Assembly (NCBI GenBank): GCA_934667505.1
Contig: CAKULY010000034.1
Coordinates: forward strand, 1 to 17,073
Direction of reading: 5' to 3'
Length of the DNA: 17,073 bases
Source of the DNA: an uncultured Treponema sp.
Lineage (GTDB): Bacteria; Spirochaetota; Spirochaetia; Treponematales; Treponemataceae
The position numbers and the translations under genes are program-made. Under the pieces are notes generated by a model, which searched no databases, was not told the DNA's origin, and saw only the letters and a list, made by a program, of their open reading frames with translations. This document shows positions 4,789 to 12,071 of the stretch, piece by piece (position 1 is the stretch's first letter; the number at the start of each line of letters is the position of its first letter).

Positions 4789-5667
4789 ATGCCTTTACTA
4801 AACCATCCAGATTACAATTCCCCTACAGAATTAAATAATTTTTTGCAAGCAAACGGCATGGCAATGCAAAAAAAATTTGGACAAAATTTTCTTATTAACG
4901 AACAAGCTAGAATAAAATTAATAGATGCTTTAGAAATAAATGAAAATTCCAAAGTTTGGGAAGTAGGTCCTGGTTTAGGAGCTATGACAAGCGAAATTCT
5001 AAAACGAGGTGCAGAACTTACTGTTTTTGAAATAGACAGAGGATTTTCTCAGTTATTGCGCAATTTTTTTAGTGATTATGAAGAAAAAGGAAAGTTTCAT
5101 ATTGTCGAAGGCGATGTTTTAAAAACCTGGAAAATTGAGTTTGATAAAAATGGCGGACCGAACAGATTTTTTGGAAATCTTCCATACAATATTGCCGCAA
5201 CATTGATTGCTGATACAATTGAAAAAAATATACGCTTTGAAAAAAATATCTTTACAGTTCAAAAAGAAGTTGCCGCAAGAGCCTGTGCAAAAGTCGGAAC
5301 TGAATCATATTCATCATTTTCAATTTTATGTCAATGGGCTTACGAATTAAAAAATATAATCGACTTGTCAGGTGGAAATTTCTGGCCAAAGCCGAACGTT
5401 GATTCAAGGGCTTTTTCAATGACTCAAAAAAAGAATTTTCCGTGCTGCCAAAATCCAACTCTTTTCGTAAAAATGCAAAGAGCTCTTTTTTCTTCTAGGC
5501 GAAAAACCGTAAAAAATAACCTTTCAACTTTTCTTTGTAATTCTGACAAGGCAGATTTTGCATTAAAAAAAGCAGACATAAATCCAATGGCAAGAGCAGA
5601 ATCACTTTCACTAGAAGAACTTCTGTTATTGTCTGATGTAATCAATGCTGATATAATAAAAAAATGA
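4789..5667 (+). CDS. rsmA: 16S rRNA (adenine1518-N6/adenine1519-N6)-dimethyltransferase RsmA (KsgA)
   Basis: RsmA transfers four methyl groups from S-adenosylmethionine to two adjacent adenines in the 3' hairpin of 16S rRNA during late 30S assembly. All family landmarks are present (292-aa numbering): FGQNFLIN 30-37, SAM-binding motif I EVGPGLGAM 58-66, acidic FEID 80-83, EGDV 107-110, catalytic NLPYNI 130-135, and the PNVDS segment in the C-terminal part, followed by the usual helical domain. Length is normal. I start at 4789 rather than 4777 because GGAG (4780-4783) sits five bases before the second ATG and inside the longer version. It is the first gene of a compact cluster and overlaps yggS by four bases (ATGA). 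Confidence 0.96.
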   Translation: MPLLNHPDYNSPTELNNFLQANGMAMQKKFGQNFLINEQARIKLIDALEINENSKVWEVGPGLGAMTSEILKRGAELTVFEIDRGFSQLLRNFFSDYEEKGKFHIVEGDVLKTWKIEFDKNGGPNRFFGNLPYNIAATLIADTIEKNIRFEKNIFTVQKEVAARACAKVGTESYSSFSILCQWAYELKNIIDLSGGNFWPKPNVDSRAFSMTQKKNFPCCQNPTLFVKMQRALFSSRRKTVKNNLSTFLCNSDKADFALKKADINPMARAESLSLEELLLLSDVINADIIKK

Positions 5668-6365
5668 TAAGATTAAATGAAGTTATTAACGAAATAAGAG
5701 ATACAGAAAAAAAGTGCGGTCGCCAAGACGGTTCTGTAAAATTGCTAGCGGTAAGCAAGTTTCATCCAATAGAATCAATTTGCCAGGCTATTGAGCAAGG
5801 ACAAAAACTTTTTGGAGAAAACAGAGTTCAAGAGGCATTTGAAAAATTTTCTGTTATTTTAAAAAAATATCCTGATATTGAACTTCATATAATAGGTCAA
5901 CTGCAGACGAATAAGGTAAAAAAAGCAATTTCAATTGCAACTGTAATAGAATCTGTAGATAGGCTTGAACTTGTACAAGAAATTGAAAAACAGTGTGCAA
6001 AAATTCAAAAAAATATAAAAATTTTATTTGAATTTCATACAGCCGAAGATTCTAAGTCTGGTTTTAAAACTTATGAAGAACTATATAATGTCGTAGAATA
6101 TATTAACAAAGGCAATGCTCCTCATGTTATTCCGATAGGTTTTATGACAATGGCACCTCTTACAAATGATGAGCAAAAAATTCGGAGTTCTTTTAGGTTA
6201 TTAAAAGAAATTGCCACCTCTATACAAGAAAAATTCCCGCAATACGCTCTTAATTGCATTTCTATGGGGATGTCTAATGATTACAAAATTGCAATTCAAG
6301 AAGGTTCTACTGAAGTTAGAATTGGAACTGCCATTTTTGGAGAAAGGGATTATTCAAATAAATGA
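5664..6365 (+). CDS. yggS: YggS/PLPBP family pyridoxal-phosphate-binding protein
   Basis: A 233-residue protein of the single-domain PLP-binding (COG0325) family, which helps keep vitamin B6 and amino-acid pools balanced and has no firmly established enzyme reaction. K32 in LLAVSKFHP is the expected PLP lysine. Other family signatures are FGENRVQEA, IGQLQTNKVKK (the usual IGHLQ-x-NK has Gln for His here), GFMTMAPL, and the phosphate-binding SMGMSNDYKIAIQEGSTEVRIG near the end. Its start overlaps the rsmA stop by four bases and its stop overlaps the next start by four bases, so it is translationally coupled on both sides. Cytoplasmic. Confidence 0.94.
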   Translation: MIRLNEVINEIRDTEKKCGRQDGSVKLLAVSKFHPIESICQAIEQGQKLFGENRVQEAFEKFSVILKKYPDIELHIIGQLQTNKVKKAISIATVIESVDRLELVQEIEKQCAKIQKNIKILFEFHTAEDSKSGFKTYEELYNVVEYINKGNAPHVIPIGFMTMAPLTNDEQKIRSSFRLLKEIATSIQEKFPQYALNCISMGMSNDYKIAIQEGSTEVRIGTAIFGERDYSNK

Positions 6366-6961
6366 GTTTAAAAAAAAGATTTTTTACACTTATAAGTGCG
6401 TTTTTTTTAATTTTCTCTGAAGCATCATTTGCAGAAACTGCAGCACCGTATAGGGATGATGAGTTTCCTCTTTTATTAAAAGATTTAAGAAGAGCCGAAA
6501 TCATAACTCTGGGAACTATGCCTTTTGCAGTTTTAAATGTAACTTTAGGGTATTCTTTTGGAAAGTACGCTGCACACGGTTTTGATTCAAACTATTTTGT
6601 AAATCCGTTTGCAAAAACTTCATCAGAAAATTCTTTTTCCACAGACGAACAAATAACTATTATTCTTACTTCAGTAGGAATTAGCATAGGGGTAGGAATT
6701 ACAGACTATATAGTTCATATAGTAAAACGAAATTCCCAAAAAAAAGAAAAAAAAGTTATTTCTCAACCGGTAATTATAAATCCAATTGCAGAAGATTCTT
6801 CAGCAGTAAAGCTAGAGCCTCCGAAAATTGAAGCAAATAAAAACTCTGAAAACGAAATTGAAACTCTAGAGACAGATAAATCTGATGAACAACAAGATTA
6901 TACGAATTCTGCCGAAAAAGAAAAAACTGTTCGCTCTTCAAAACAATTGGAAGTAAGATAG
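6362..6961 (+). CDS. conserved exported/membrane protein of unknown function, 199 aa
   Basis: The N-terminus is a signal peptide (basic MSLKKR, hydrophobic core, likely cleavage after ASFA at residue 24). It is followed by a segment with paired acidic and arginine residues (DDEFPLLLKDLRRAEII) that reads like a conserved spirochaete motif. Two further hydrophobic stretches lie at about 46-68 and 97-120. The C-terminal 75 residues are highly charged (Lys/Glu) and probably disordered. I recognise no named family. It overlaps yggS by four bases and precedes a pseudouridine synthase, but as a membrane or periplasmic protein its job is probably unrelated to rRNA modification. Confidence 0.8.
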   Translation: MSLKKRFFTLISAFFLIFSEASFAETAAPYRDDEFPLLLKDLRRAEIITLGTMPFAVLNVTLGYSFGKYAAHGFDSNYFVNPFAKTSSENSFSTDEQITIILTSVGISIGVGITDYIVHIVKRNSQKKEKKVISQPVIINPIAEDSSAVKLEPPKIEANKNSENEIETLETDKSDEQQDYTNSAEKEKTVRSSKQLEVR

Positions 6962-6996
6962 TTTATTCAAATAAAATCTTATTGGAGGAATAAAAA

Positions 6997-7989
6997 ATGC
7001 CAAACTTTCACTACATAGTTCCAAAAGATTTTGAAGGAGTAGAAAGGCTAGATCAATATATTTCAAAAATTCCAAATGGAATGAATCGTTCTAAACTAAA
7101 AAGCGGTACGCAAGAATTATTATTAAATGGAAAAAACGCAAAGTTTTCTTCTAAGATTAAGGCAGGCGATTTAATAGACATTGTATGGGAAGACAATATT
7201 CCCGAAAACATAGAACCAGAAAATATTCCCTTAGATATAGTTTATGAAGATTCTAATGTTACTGTTGTAAACAAAGCACAAGGAATGGTAACGCATCCTG
7301 CAGCGGGAAATTGGAACGGGACTCTTGTAAACGCGCTGCTATATCACTGGGGAAGAGAACCTGTTTTTCAAATAAAGGCAGGCTCTGATAATGAAATCAT
7401 TCAAAGAAGAAGACCTGGCATTGTTCATCGGTTAGACAAAGATACTTCTGGATTAATTATTACGGCAAAAAATAGAACTTCTGAAGAATGGCTAGGAAAG
7501 CAATTTAAAGAACGGCTTATACAAAAAGAATACATCTGCATTACTTGCGGAAGGCCTCCTGCCGGTGGAGGAGATATAAAAACTCAAATTGTGCGGGATA
7601 TGAAAAACAGACAACGGTTCAAGGCTGTTACAGCCACAGAAGAAGGAAAATTTGCAAGAACAATCTATCACTGCGTTGCTTGTTACGGTCCGTATTCAAT
7701 TATTAGAGTAAGAATAAAAACAGGGCGAACACATCAAATCAGAGTACATATGAGATATATTGGATGTCCTATTTTAGGTGATAAGATATATGGAAAAATA
7801 GACAAATTTTTTCCCGACGCAACCCTTATGTTGCACTCTAGACAAATGATTCTAAAACTTCCAGGACACAAAAAGTACAGGCTATTTAAGGCAAAAATTC
7901 CAAAACGATTTTATGAAGTCATTTCAAAGCTAAAAGAGTTGTATCCAAAAGAAATAATGCCAAAGGTGTATAAAAAATGCAGCAAATAA
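6997..7989 (+). CDS. RluA-family 23S rRNA pseudouridine synthase with S4 domain (RluD/RluC-like)
   Basis: Converts specific uridines in 23S rRNA to pseudouridine. At 330 residues it has the layout of RluD and RluC. An N-terminal S4 RNA-binding domain covers about residues 15-75 (RLDQYISK, RSKLKSGTQELLLNGK). The catalytic domain contains GIVHRLDKDTSG (142-152) with the catalytic Asp at 147, and KTGRTHQIRVHMRYIGCPILGD, where the RTHQIR motif binds the target. GGAGG lies eight bases before the start. The exact target positions cannot be read from the sequence; RluD (helix 69) is the commoner match for this domain order. It overlaps the next synthase gene by 13 bases. Confidence 0.93.
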   Translation: MPNFHYIVPKDFEGVERLDQYISKIPNGMNRSKLKSGTQELLLNGKNAKFSSKIKAGDLIDIVWEDNIPENIEPENIPLDIVYEDSNVTVVNKAQGMVTHPAAGNWNGTLVNALLYHWGREPVFQIKAGSDNEIIQRRRPGIVHRLDKDTSGLIITAKNRTSEEWLGKQFKERLIQKEYICITCGRPPAGGGDIKTQIVRDMKNRQRFKAVTATEEGKFARTIYHCVACYGPYSIIRVRIKTGRTHQIRVHMRYIGCPILGDKIYGKIDKFFPDATLMLHSRQMILKLPGHKKYRLFKAKIPKRFYEVISKLKELYPKEIMPKVYKKCSK

Positions 7990-8732
7990 AAGTTATACAA
8001 GAACCAACTGAAACAAAACCCTTTGTTGTAATACAAAAACCTTCTGGTCTTTTTTCAGCGCCAATAAGAGAAAATGAAACAAATAATGCGCTTTTTCAAG
8101 CTGCAAAGTTTTTTCCTGAAATTTTAAAAGTAGACGGATTTTTTAAAAAATTTGAACACGGGCTTCTTCATCGCCTTGACACAGAAACGGAGGGATTGCT
8201 ATTAATAGCGACCACGCAAGAGTTTTATAATTTTTTGCTAAAAGAACAAAAAGAAGGAAATTTTTTTAAGTATTATGAAGCAAAGTGCTTGCATATCTTA
8301 AAAAATGCAGAACTTTTAGAAGGATTTCCTCCTTGTCCAATAGAATTTACAGAAGCAAACAACTTTGTTGACCCCAAAATTTTAAAATCATTCTTTAGAA
8401 ACTATGGAAAAAGCTCAAAGACTGTTAGACCAGTTACACAAGAATCTGGGAAGTCAGCTTTAAAAAAAGCAGGAAAAAAATTGGAGTATTCTACAGAAAT
8501 AAAAATTCAAGAGATTGAAAACAATATTTTTAAAGCAAACTGTAAAATATCAGCAGGGTACAGACACCAAGTTAGATGCCACCTAGCTTGGTGCGGTTTT
8601 CCAATAATTGGAGATAGTCTTTATAATTCTGAATACAACAAAAACAGCAATGAAAAACTTTTATTCAGAGCTACTGAAATAGAGTTTAAAAATCCAATTA
8701 CAAACAAAATTGAATTTTATAGCATTAAATAA
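7977..8732 (+). CDS. second RluA-family pseudouridine synthase, no S4 domain
   Basis: A 251-residue paralogue of the preceding protein, lacking an S4 domain and so resembling the RluA subgroup. The catalytic motif is HRLDTETEG with Asp68. The companion motif near the end, AGYRHQVRCHLAWCGFPIIGD, carries Tyr in place of the usual Thr before Arg-His-Gln-Val-Arg. FVVIQKPSGLFSAP is the usual start of the catalytic domain. A ribosome-binding site (AAAGGTG) lies inside the 3' end of the upstream gene and the coding regions overlap by 13 bases. An insertion around residues 120-160, rich in Lys and Ser, is unlike E. coli RluA. The RNA target is unknown. Its last 16 bases overlap the end of the integrase gene on the other strand. 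Confidence 0.9.
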   Translation: MQQIKVIQEPTETKPFVVIQKPSGLFSAPIRENETNNALFQAAKFFPEILKVDGFFKKFEHGLLHRLDTETEGLLLIATTQEFYNFLLKEQKEGNFFKYYEAKCLHILKNAELLEGFPPCPIEFTEANNFVDPKILKSFFRNYGKSSKTVRPVTQESGKSALKKAGKKLEYSTEIKIQEIENNIFKANCKISAGYRHQVRCHLAWCGFPIIGDSLYNSEYNKNSNEKLLFRATEIEFKNPITNKIEFYSIK

Positions 8733-9733
8733 CTGTCGATACCTAAGGCCCCTTTTTCTTCAAGTTCTAGTGCAAGTTCACTCATCATCTTTTCATCAAA
8801 GTGATTGGAATAGCGTTGCTGCAAAATATACGTGCTATGTCCTAAAGCCTTAGCAATTAACCTTTGGTCAACGCCAGAACTTACCCAACGAGTTGCTGTC
8901 TGATGTCTTAAAGAGTGAAAGCAAATGCTTTCCATTTTGTCAGATTCGTAATTATACCTAATCCGTTTTATTCCCAATTCATCCATAGCTCTATAAAAGT
9001 TTCTTGTACAAAAATTTTCATCTATTGGTTCCATAGGATTTTTGGAACTAGAAAAAATATAACATTTTTCATCTTGAAACTCTTTTGGCAAAGTTTTTAT
9101 ATACTGTTGAACTCTTTTATAAACAAGCCGGCTGCTAGGAACTGTTCTTGTAACACCTGTTTTTGTTGTTTTTACTTTATCATAATCATTATATGCCCGC
9201 TTTACTTTTATAAAATCATTTTGAACATCTCCAATTCTTAATGCCCGTATTTCTCCAAGCCGCAAGCCTGTATTTATTGCAACAAAAAACGCAAGATAAG
9301 CTTTTGAACAACGCCAGTCATAGTTTAAAAGTCTTATTTGCTCGTCAACACTTAAAATACCACGATGATAAACTTCTATAGATGTTAGTTTAGGAAAAAT
9401 AATATTAAAATCCAATTTATTTGAAATAAAGCGGTTTGTTTCAGCCCATTTTAACGGAGTCACTAAGCAAGTTTTTATTTTCTTTAAAAATCCTGTAGAA
9501 AGAACTCTATCATAATTTTTACACTTACATATCAGTCTTGATTTAAAAAACTGATTTAAAATATCTTCAGTTACATTTTTTACTTTTAGGTTTGGATAAA
9601 ATTCCTTAAAGTACGGTCTTACATGATTTTTTAAAATGCTCTGATTTTTTTTAATATTCATGAGAGTAATATGCCGCCCCTCGTACAAAGCCGTTTTTAC
9701 ATAGTCACTATTTAAATCCCAAAAAGACTGCAA
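8717..9733 (-). CDS. tyrosine recombinase (phage-type integrase), 5' end probably frameshifted
   Basis: Site-specific recombinase that cuts and rejoins DNA through a tyrosine. The full catalytic set is visible (338-aa numbering): R158 in NTGLRLGEIRAL, K191, H273 and R276 in FHSLRHQTATRW, H299 in ALGHS and nucleophile Y308. Residues 1-115 are a SAM-like core-binding domain starting FWDLNSDYVK. The start is uncertain: TTG at 9733 has no ribosome-binding site, while the frame stays open back to 9784 without an ATG. A proper site (GAGGT, 9820-9816) with a TTG at 9809 lies upstream but one frame off, separated by an A10 run (9758-9767). Removing one A joins them into about 363 aa. The N-terminal arm-binding domain of long integrases is missing either way. 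No element of its own is visible around it, so it may be a relic. Confidence 0.88.
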   Translation of the reverse strand: MQSFWDLNSDYVKTALYEGRHITLMNIKKNQSILKNHVRPYFKEFYPNLKVKNVTEDILNQFFKSRLICKCKNYDRVLSTGFLKKIKTCLVTPLKWAETNRFISNKLDFNIIFPKLTSIEVYHRGILSVDEQIRLLNYDWRCSKAYLAFFVAINTGLRLGEIRALRIGDVQNDFIKVKRAYNDYDKVKTTKTGVTRTVPSSRLVYKRVQQYIKTLPKEFQDEKCYIFSSSKNPMEPIDENFCTRNFYRAMDELGIKRIRYNYESDKMESICFHSLRHQTATRWVSSGVDQRLIAKALGHSTYILQQRYSNHFDEKMMSELALELEEKGALGIDSYLML

Positions 9734-9757
9734 AAAGTCTACAAATAGTTCATTATC

Positions 9758-9767
9758 TTTTTTTTTT
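9758..9767 (-). other. A10 homopolymer (slippage or frameshift site) at the integrase 5' end
   Basis: On the minus strand ten consecutive A separate two open frames. Upstream: TTG at 9809 with GAGGT six bases before it, reading MNISTFMLTKILSKKKKR then stop. Downstream: the integrase frame. With nine A the two would be one gene. Runs of this length are prone to sequencing error, mutation and RNA-polymerase slippage. Confidence 0.6.
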
Positions 9768-9784
9768 CTTAGATAAAATTTTTG

Positions 9785-10007
9785 TTAGCATAAATGTTGA
9801 AATGTTCAAAGTGTTACCTCTTTTTATAAAAAATAAGTTTTGTCAAAGGATACGCTTACGCACAAAACCCTGACTTTGCCGTTTTTAAGGTTTATACAAA
9901 CCATAAATAGCCGTTCATTTCGAGTTTTTTATAAATGTAAAAAAAACGCTTTCTGCGAATTTACGCTTTTATTCTTTTTTATAAAAACCCGAAGTTTAGG
10001 CTAAATA
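9785..10007. other. intergenic stretch between integrase and terminator, no gene seen
   Basis: No credible reading frame on either strand. It contains a loose inverted repeat (about 9919-9935 with 9977-9993, TTCGAGTTTTTTATAAA against TTTTATAAAAACCCGAA) and two copies of ACGCTTT. I see no attachment-like copy of the neighbouring tRNA-Leu. Confidence 0.5.
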
Positions 10008-10056
10008 AAAAATAAGGGACACTAAACTTTTTTACCGTTTAGTGTCCCTTATTTTT
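10008..10056 (-). terminator. strong intrinsic terminator after tRNA-Leu, 20-bp perfect stem
   Basis: Arms 10037-10056 and 10008-10027 pair perfectly over 20 bases around a nine-base loop; the core is GGGACACTAAAC. T-rich flanks occur on both sides, so it could work in both directions. It starts two bases after the 3' end of the tRNA on the minus strand. Confidence 0.9.
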
Positions 10057-10057
10057 A

Positions 10058-10137
10058 TACCCGGCACGAGATTTGAACTCGCATGATTGCTCACCTGGAC
10101 CTGAACCAGGCGCGTCTACCAATTCCGCCAACCGGGC
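10058..10137 (-). tRNA. tRNA-Leu (anticodon CAG)
   Basis: The minus strand reads GCCCGGT as 5' acceptor, then the class II D-arm GGCGGAATTGGTAGAC typical of tRNA-Leu, an anticodon arm CCTGG-TTCAGGT-CCAGG (anticodon CAG, reading CUG), a longer variable arm, and the T-arm GCGAG-TTCAAAT-CTCGT. The 3' acceptor is GCCGGGT with discriminator A73. The CCA tail is not encoded. Pairs 1-72 (G-U) and 7-66 (U-G) are wobbles; G1-U72 is unusual. A promoter lies just upstream and a strong terminator follows. Confidence 0.93.
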
Positions 10138-10147
10138 TAATAAAAGA

Positions 10148-10176
10148 ACAATATCAGATTTTTATAAAATAATCAA
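10148..10176 (-). promoter_or_regulatory. predicted promoter of tRNA-Leu
   Basis: On the minus strand TTGATT (10176-10171) and TATTGT (10153-10148) are 17 bases apart; the tRNA begins 11 bases after the -10. It sits in the gap after the zinc-ribbon gene, so the tRNA can be transcribed apart from that operon. Confidence 0.55.
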
Positions 10177-10189
10177 CTTGCTTTTACAG

Positions 10190-10570
10190 TTAGCGAATAC
10201 AACTATAAACTGCAAAAATCATTGCTAAAAGTAAAGCCGTGGTAACAAAATAAATCCACAAAGGCAAAGATGTTTCTGAAGCTGCAAATTTTCTTCCAGT
10301 TTTTTTATTAAAATTAAAAAAAGCAATTAGGGAATTCGCATTTTTTTCTGTTTTAACTCTTGAATCAGGTTCTTTTACAAATGCATTCGAAACTGCATAG
10401 CCACATTCAGGACATCCTTTTTTAAAATCTTGAACACGGCCTGTGCAGCCGCACTTAGGGCAGCGAACCGCGCTAAAAAATTTTCCGCAGACCTTGCAAA
10501 ATTTTGCGTTTTCGGGAACTTCAGAGCCGCAGTTTTCACAAAAAAATTTCGCTTTTTTGGTATTTTTCAT
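10190..10570 (-). CDS. zinc-ribbon protein with C-terminal membrane anchor, 126 aa
   Basis: Two zinc-binding CxxC pairs form a first ribbon (C11, C14, C25, C28, within CENCGSEVPENAKFCKVCG) and two more form a second (C37, C40, C53, C56). A polar linker follows, then one membrane segment (about 102-124) at the C-terminus, so the ribbons should face the cytoplasm. I start at 10570, where GGAG precedes the ATG by five bases and the ATG overlaps the upstream stop by one base (TAATG); the frame extends five codons further to 10585. It is the last gene of a three-gene operon. Members of this general type are common and mostly uncharacterised. Function unknown. Confidence 0.8.
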   Translation of the reverse strand: MKNTKKAKFFCENCGSEVPENAKFCKVCGKFFSAVRCPKCGCTGRVQDFKKGCPECGYAVSNAFVKEPDSRVKTEKNANSLIAFFNFNKKTGRKFAASETSLPLWIYFVTTALLLAMIFAVYSCIR

Positions 10571-11031
10571 TAACTCTCCAAGCATAACTGCTCAATTCTT
10601 TTTAACAAAGATTTTTTTGAGTCTTTGTCTGTTTCCACAGAACCAAAAGAGTTTTGTTCATTTTTTTCTGAAGAGCAATCAAGCGCATTTTTGAGTTTAT
10701 TAAGAAATTCTTCATCGGAATTTTTTAATACTGCTTCAACACCTAAAAAGTCAGCTTTCTTTTTTTCTTCTTTTGAAAAGTCCTTACTAGTAAAAAGAAA
10801 AACTTTTAAATTCTTATTTTTTATTTTGTTTTCAATATGCTGAGCAAGAACTTTCCAGTGTCGAGGATAGTCCTCTGCACTTAAAACTATTAAGTCTGGA
10901 TTAATTTCATCTATATTATCTAAAGCTTTTAAAAGCCACTTATATAAAATAGTAGAATAACCTAGTTCTGAAATTTTTTTTTCAAGAGATAAATAAAATG
11001 TTTCATCATCTGAAATTATTAAAGCTTTCAT
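10570..11031 (-). CDS. receiver-domain-like protein without the phosphorylated aspartate, 153 aa
   Basis: Residues 1-115 have the alternating strand-helix plan of a response-regulator receiver: KALIISDDE with the acidic pair D8-D9, PDLIVLSAEDYPRHW where the phosphoacceptor strand should end, VFLFTSKDF for the Thr/Ser strand, and GVEAVLKNS for the late lysine region. At the position of the phosphorylated Asp there is Ser51, so ordinary phosphotransfer is not expected. The tail is charged. No output domain or histidine kinase is adjacent. It is packed between its neighbours (one base after the upstream stop, one-base overlap downstream). It may act as a phosphorylation-independent protein-binding module (inference). 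Confidence 0.75.
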   Translation of the reverse strand: MKALIISDDETFYLSLEKKISELGYSTILYKWLLKALDNIDEINPDLIVLSAEDYPRHWKVLAQHIENKIKNKNLKVFLFTSKDFSKEEKKKADFLGVEAVLKNSDEEFLNKLKNALDCSSEKNEQNSFGSVETDKDSKKSLLKRIEQLCLES

Positions 11032-11032
11032 T

Positions 11033-12013
11033 CTATTCTGTTCCCAAATTAGTAACCGTATAATCGTAAATTTGCCATATACCTTCGCGCTGGCGAACTT
11101 TGTAAACGTAGCTTTTCTTTTCCCTAAAAGTAGGGTACTTAAACCACTGGATTACAGTCACAGTTCCTTCAGTTCGACTATAAACAGTTTTTTCTATTTC
11201 AAATTTTTCAGGAACTGCAACAATATCATTGTCAATTCTTGATTGCATTAAATTTGCTTTATAAGATGCCAACATTCTTTCTCGCTCTTCTGCAGAAGCT
11301 GAATTATACTTTCGCTTTGCAGCAGAATTTCTTAAAAGCATAGCTTCTACATCCATATACAAAAAGTATTGATCCCAAAGAGATTTTTGCCTTGCAATAA
11401 TTGTTTGCTCAACAACTTTGTCAGGTCCAATTTCTTCAGGCTTCAAAAGCTCCGCATTTTTTTCATTCACAGGAAGAATAGAAGATGAGGCTGCAGAAGG
11501 AGAAGGAAGAATTTCTAATGAAAGCCTATTCGAAGACAAACTATTATATTTTGATTTGTAAAGCTCTGGATAAAATTTCAAAGATACAAAATAAATGGAA
11601 GGTTCTTTTACATCTATATAATCCTTTAAGTTTTCGACAAACGAATATTCTTCACCAGTTTCCAAGCTTATTTCTCTAAAGTACACAGTTTGATTTGTAG
11701 TTCTCTTTCTAATAAGATTTTCTGTCTGTTCAAGCTTAGAATTTTTTATATTATATACATCAAAATCAACGCTAAACATCCTGTCATCTGCTAATTTAAA
11801 ACGATATGTAGTTTGAGAATTATTTTTTATAGAAATATGAACAAAAATTGGATTGCTGTCAGCATTTCCAGGATAATACATAGTTCTATCGTAATATCTT
11901 ATAGAAACATACGGTTTTTCGCTTTCGATTTCTTCTGATTTTGTTGTTTGTGCAAAAACTAACTGTCCAAAGCATAAAAAAATCGTTATAATGGCTAGAA
12001 GTTTGCGTTTCAA
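11033..12013 (-). CDS. exported protein of unknown function, 326 aa
   Basis: A signal peptide (basic MKRK, hydrophobic core, cleavage likely after VFA at residue 21) exports it to the periplasm or outer surface. The following 130 residues are strand-rich (VSIRYYDRTMYYPGNADSN, PIFVHISIKNNSQTTYRFKL), suggestive of an immunoglobulin-like beta domain. The middle (about 220-265) is helical and charged, and the end (FEIEKTVYSRTEGTVTV, SYVYKVRQREGIWQIYDY) looks like a second small beta domain. The start codon is TTG, well supported by AGGAG seven bases upstream; no ATG fits. It is the first gene of an operon with the receiver-like and zinc-ribbon proteins and diverges from mfd. I recognise no named family. 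Confidence 0.8.
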   Translation of the reverse strand: MKRKLLAIITIFLCFGQLVFAQTTKSEEIESEKPYVSIRYYDRTMYYPGNADSNPIFVHISIKNNSQTTYRFKLADDRMFSVDFDVYNIKNSKLEQTENLIRKRTTNQTVYFREISLETGEEYSFVENLKDYIDVKEPSIYFVSLKFYPELYKSKYNSLSSNRLSLEILPSPSAASSSILPVNEKNAELLKPEEIGPDKVVEQTIIARQKSLWDQYFLYMDVEAMLLRNSAAKRKYNSASAEERERMLASYKANLMQSRIDNDIVAVPEKFEIEKTVYSRTEGTVTVIQWFKYPTFREKKSYVYKVRQREGIWQIYDYTVTNLGTE

Positions 12014-12071
12014 TTTTATACTCCTATATTTTATATTTTGAAAAAACTTACTATATTTATCGGCATTAATT

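Noticed and set aside
4279..9733. The integrase at 8717-9733 as the integrase of the left-hand element
   Set aside because: Five housekeeping genes and the predicted right att site separate them, so it would lie outside the element.
8700..10137. An element integrated into the 3' end of tRNA-Leu
   Set aside because: I looked for a second copy of the tRNA 3' end near the integrase end and rluA-type gene and found none; the tRNA terminator also sits directly after the tRNA.
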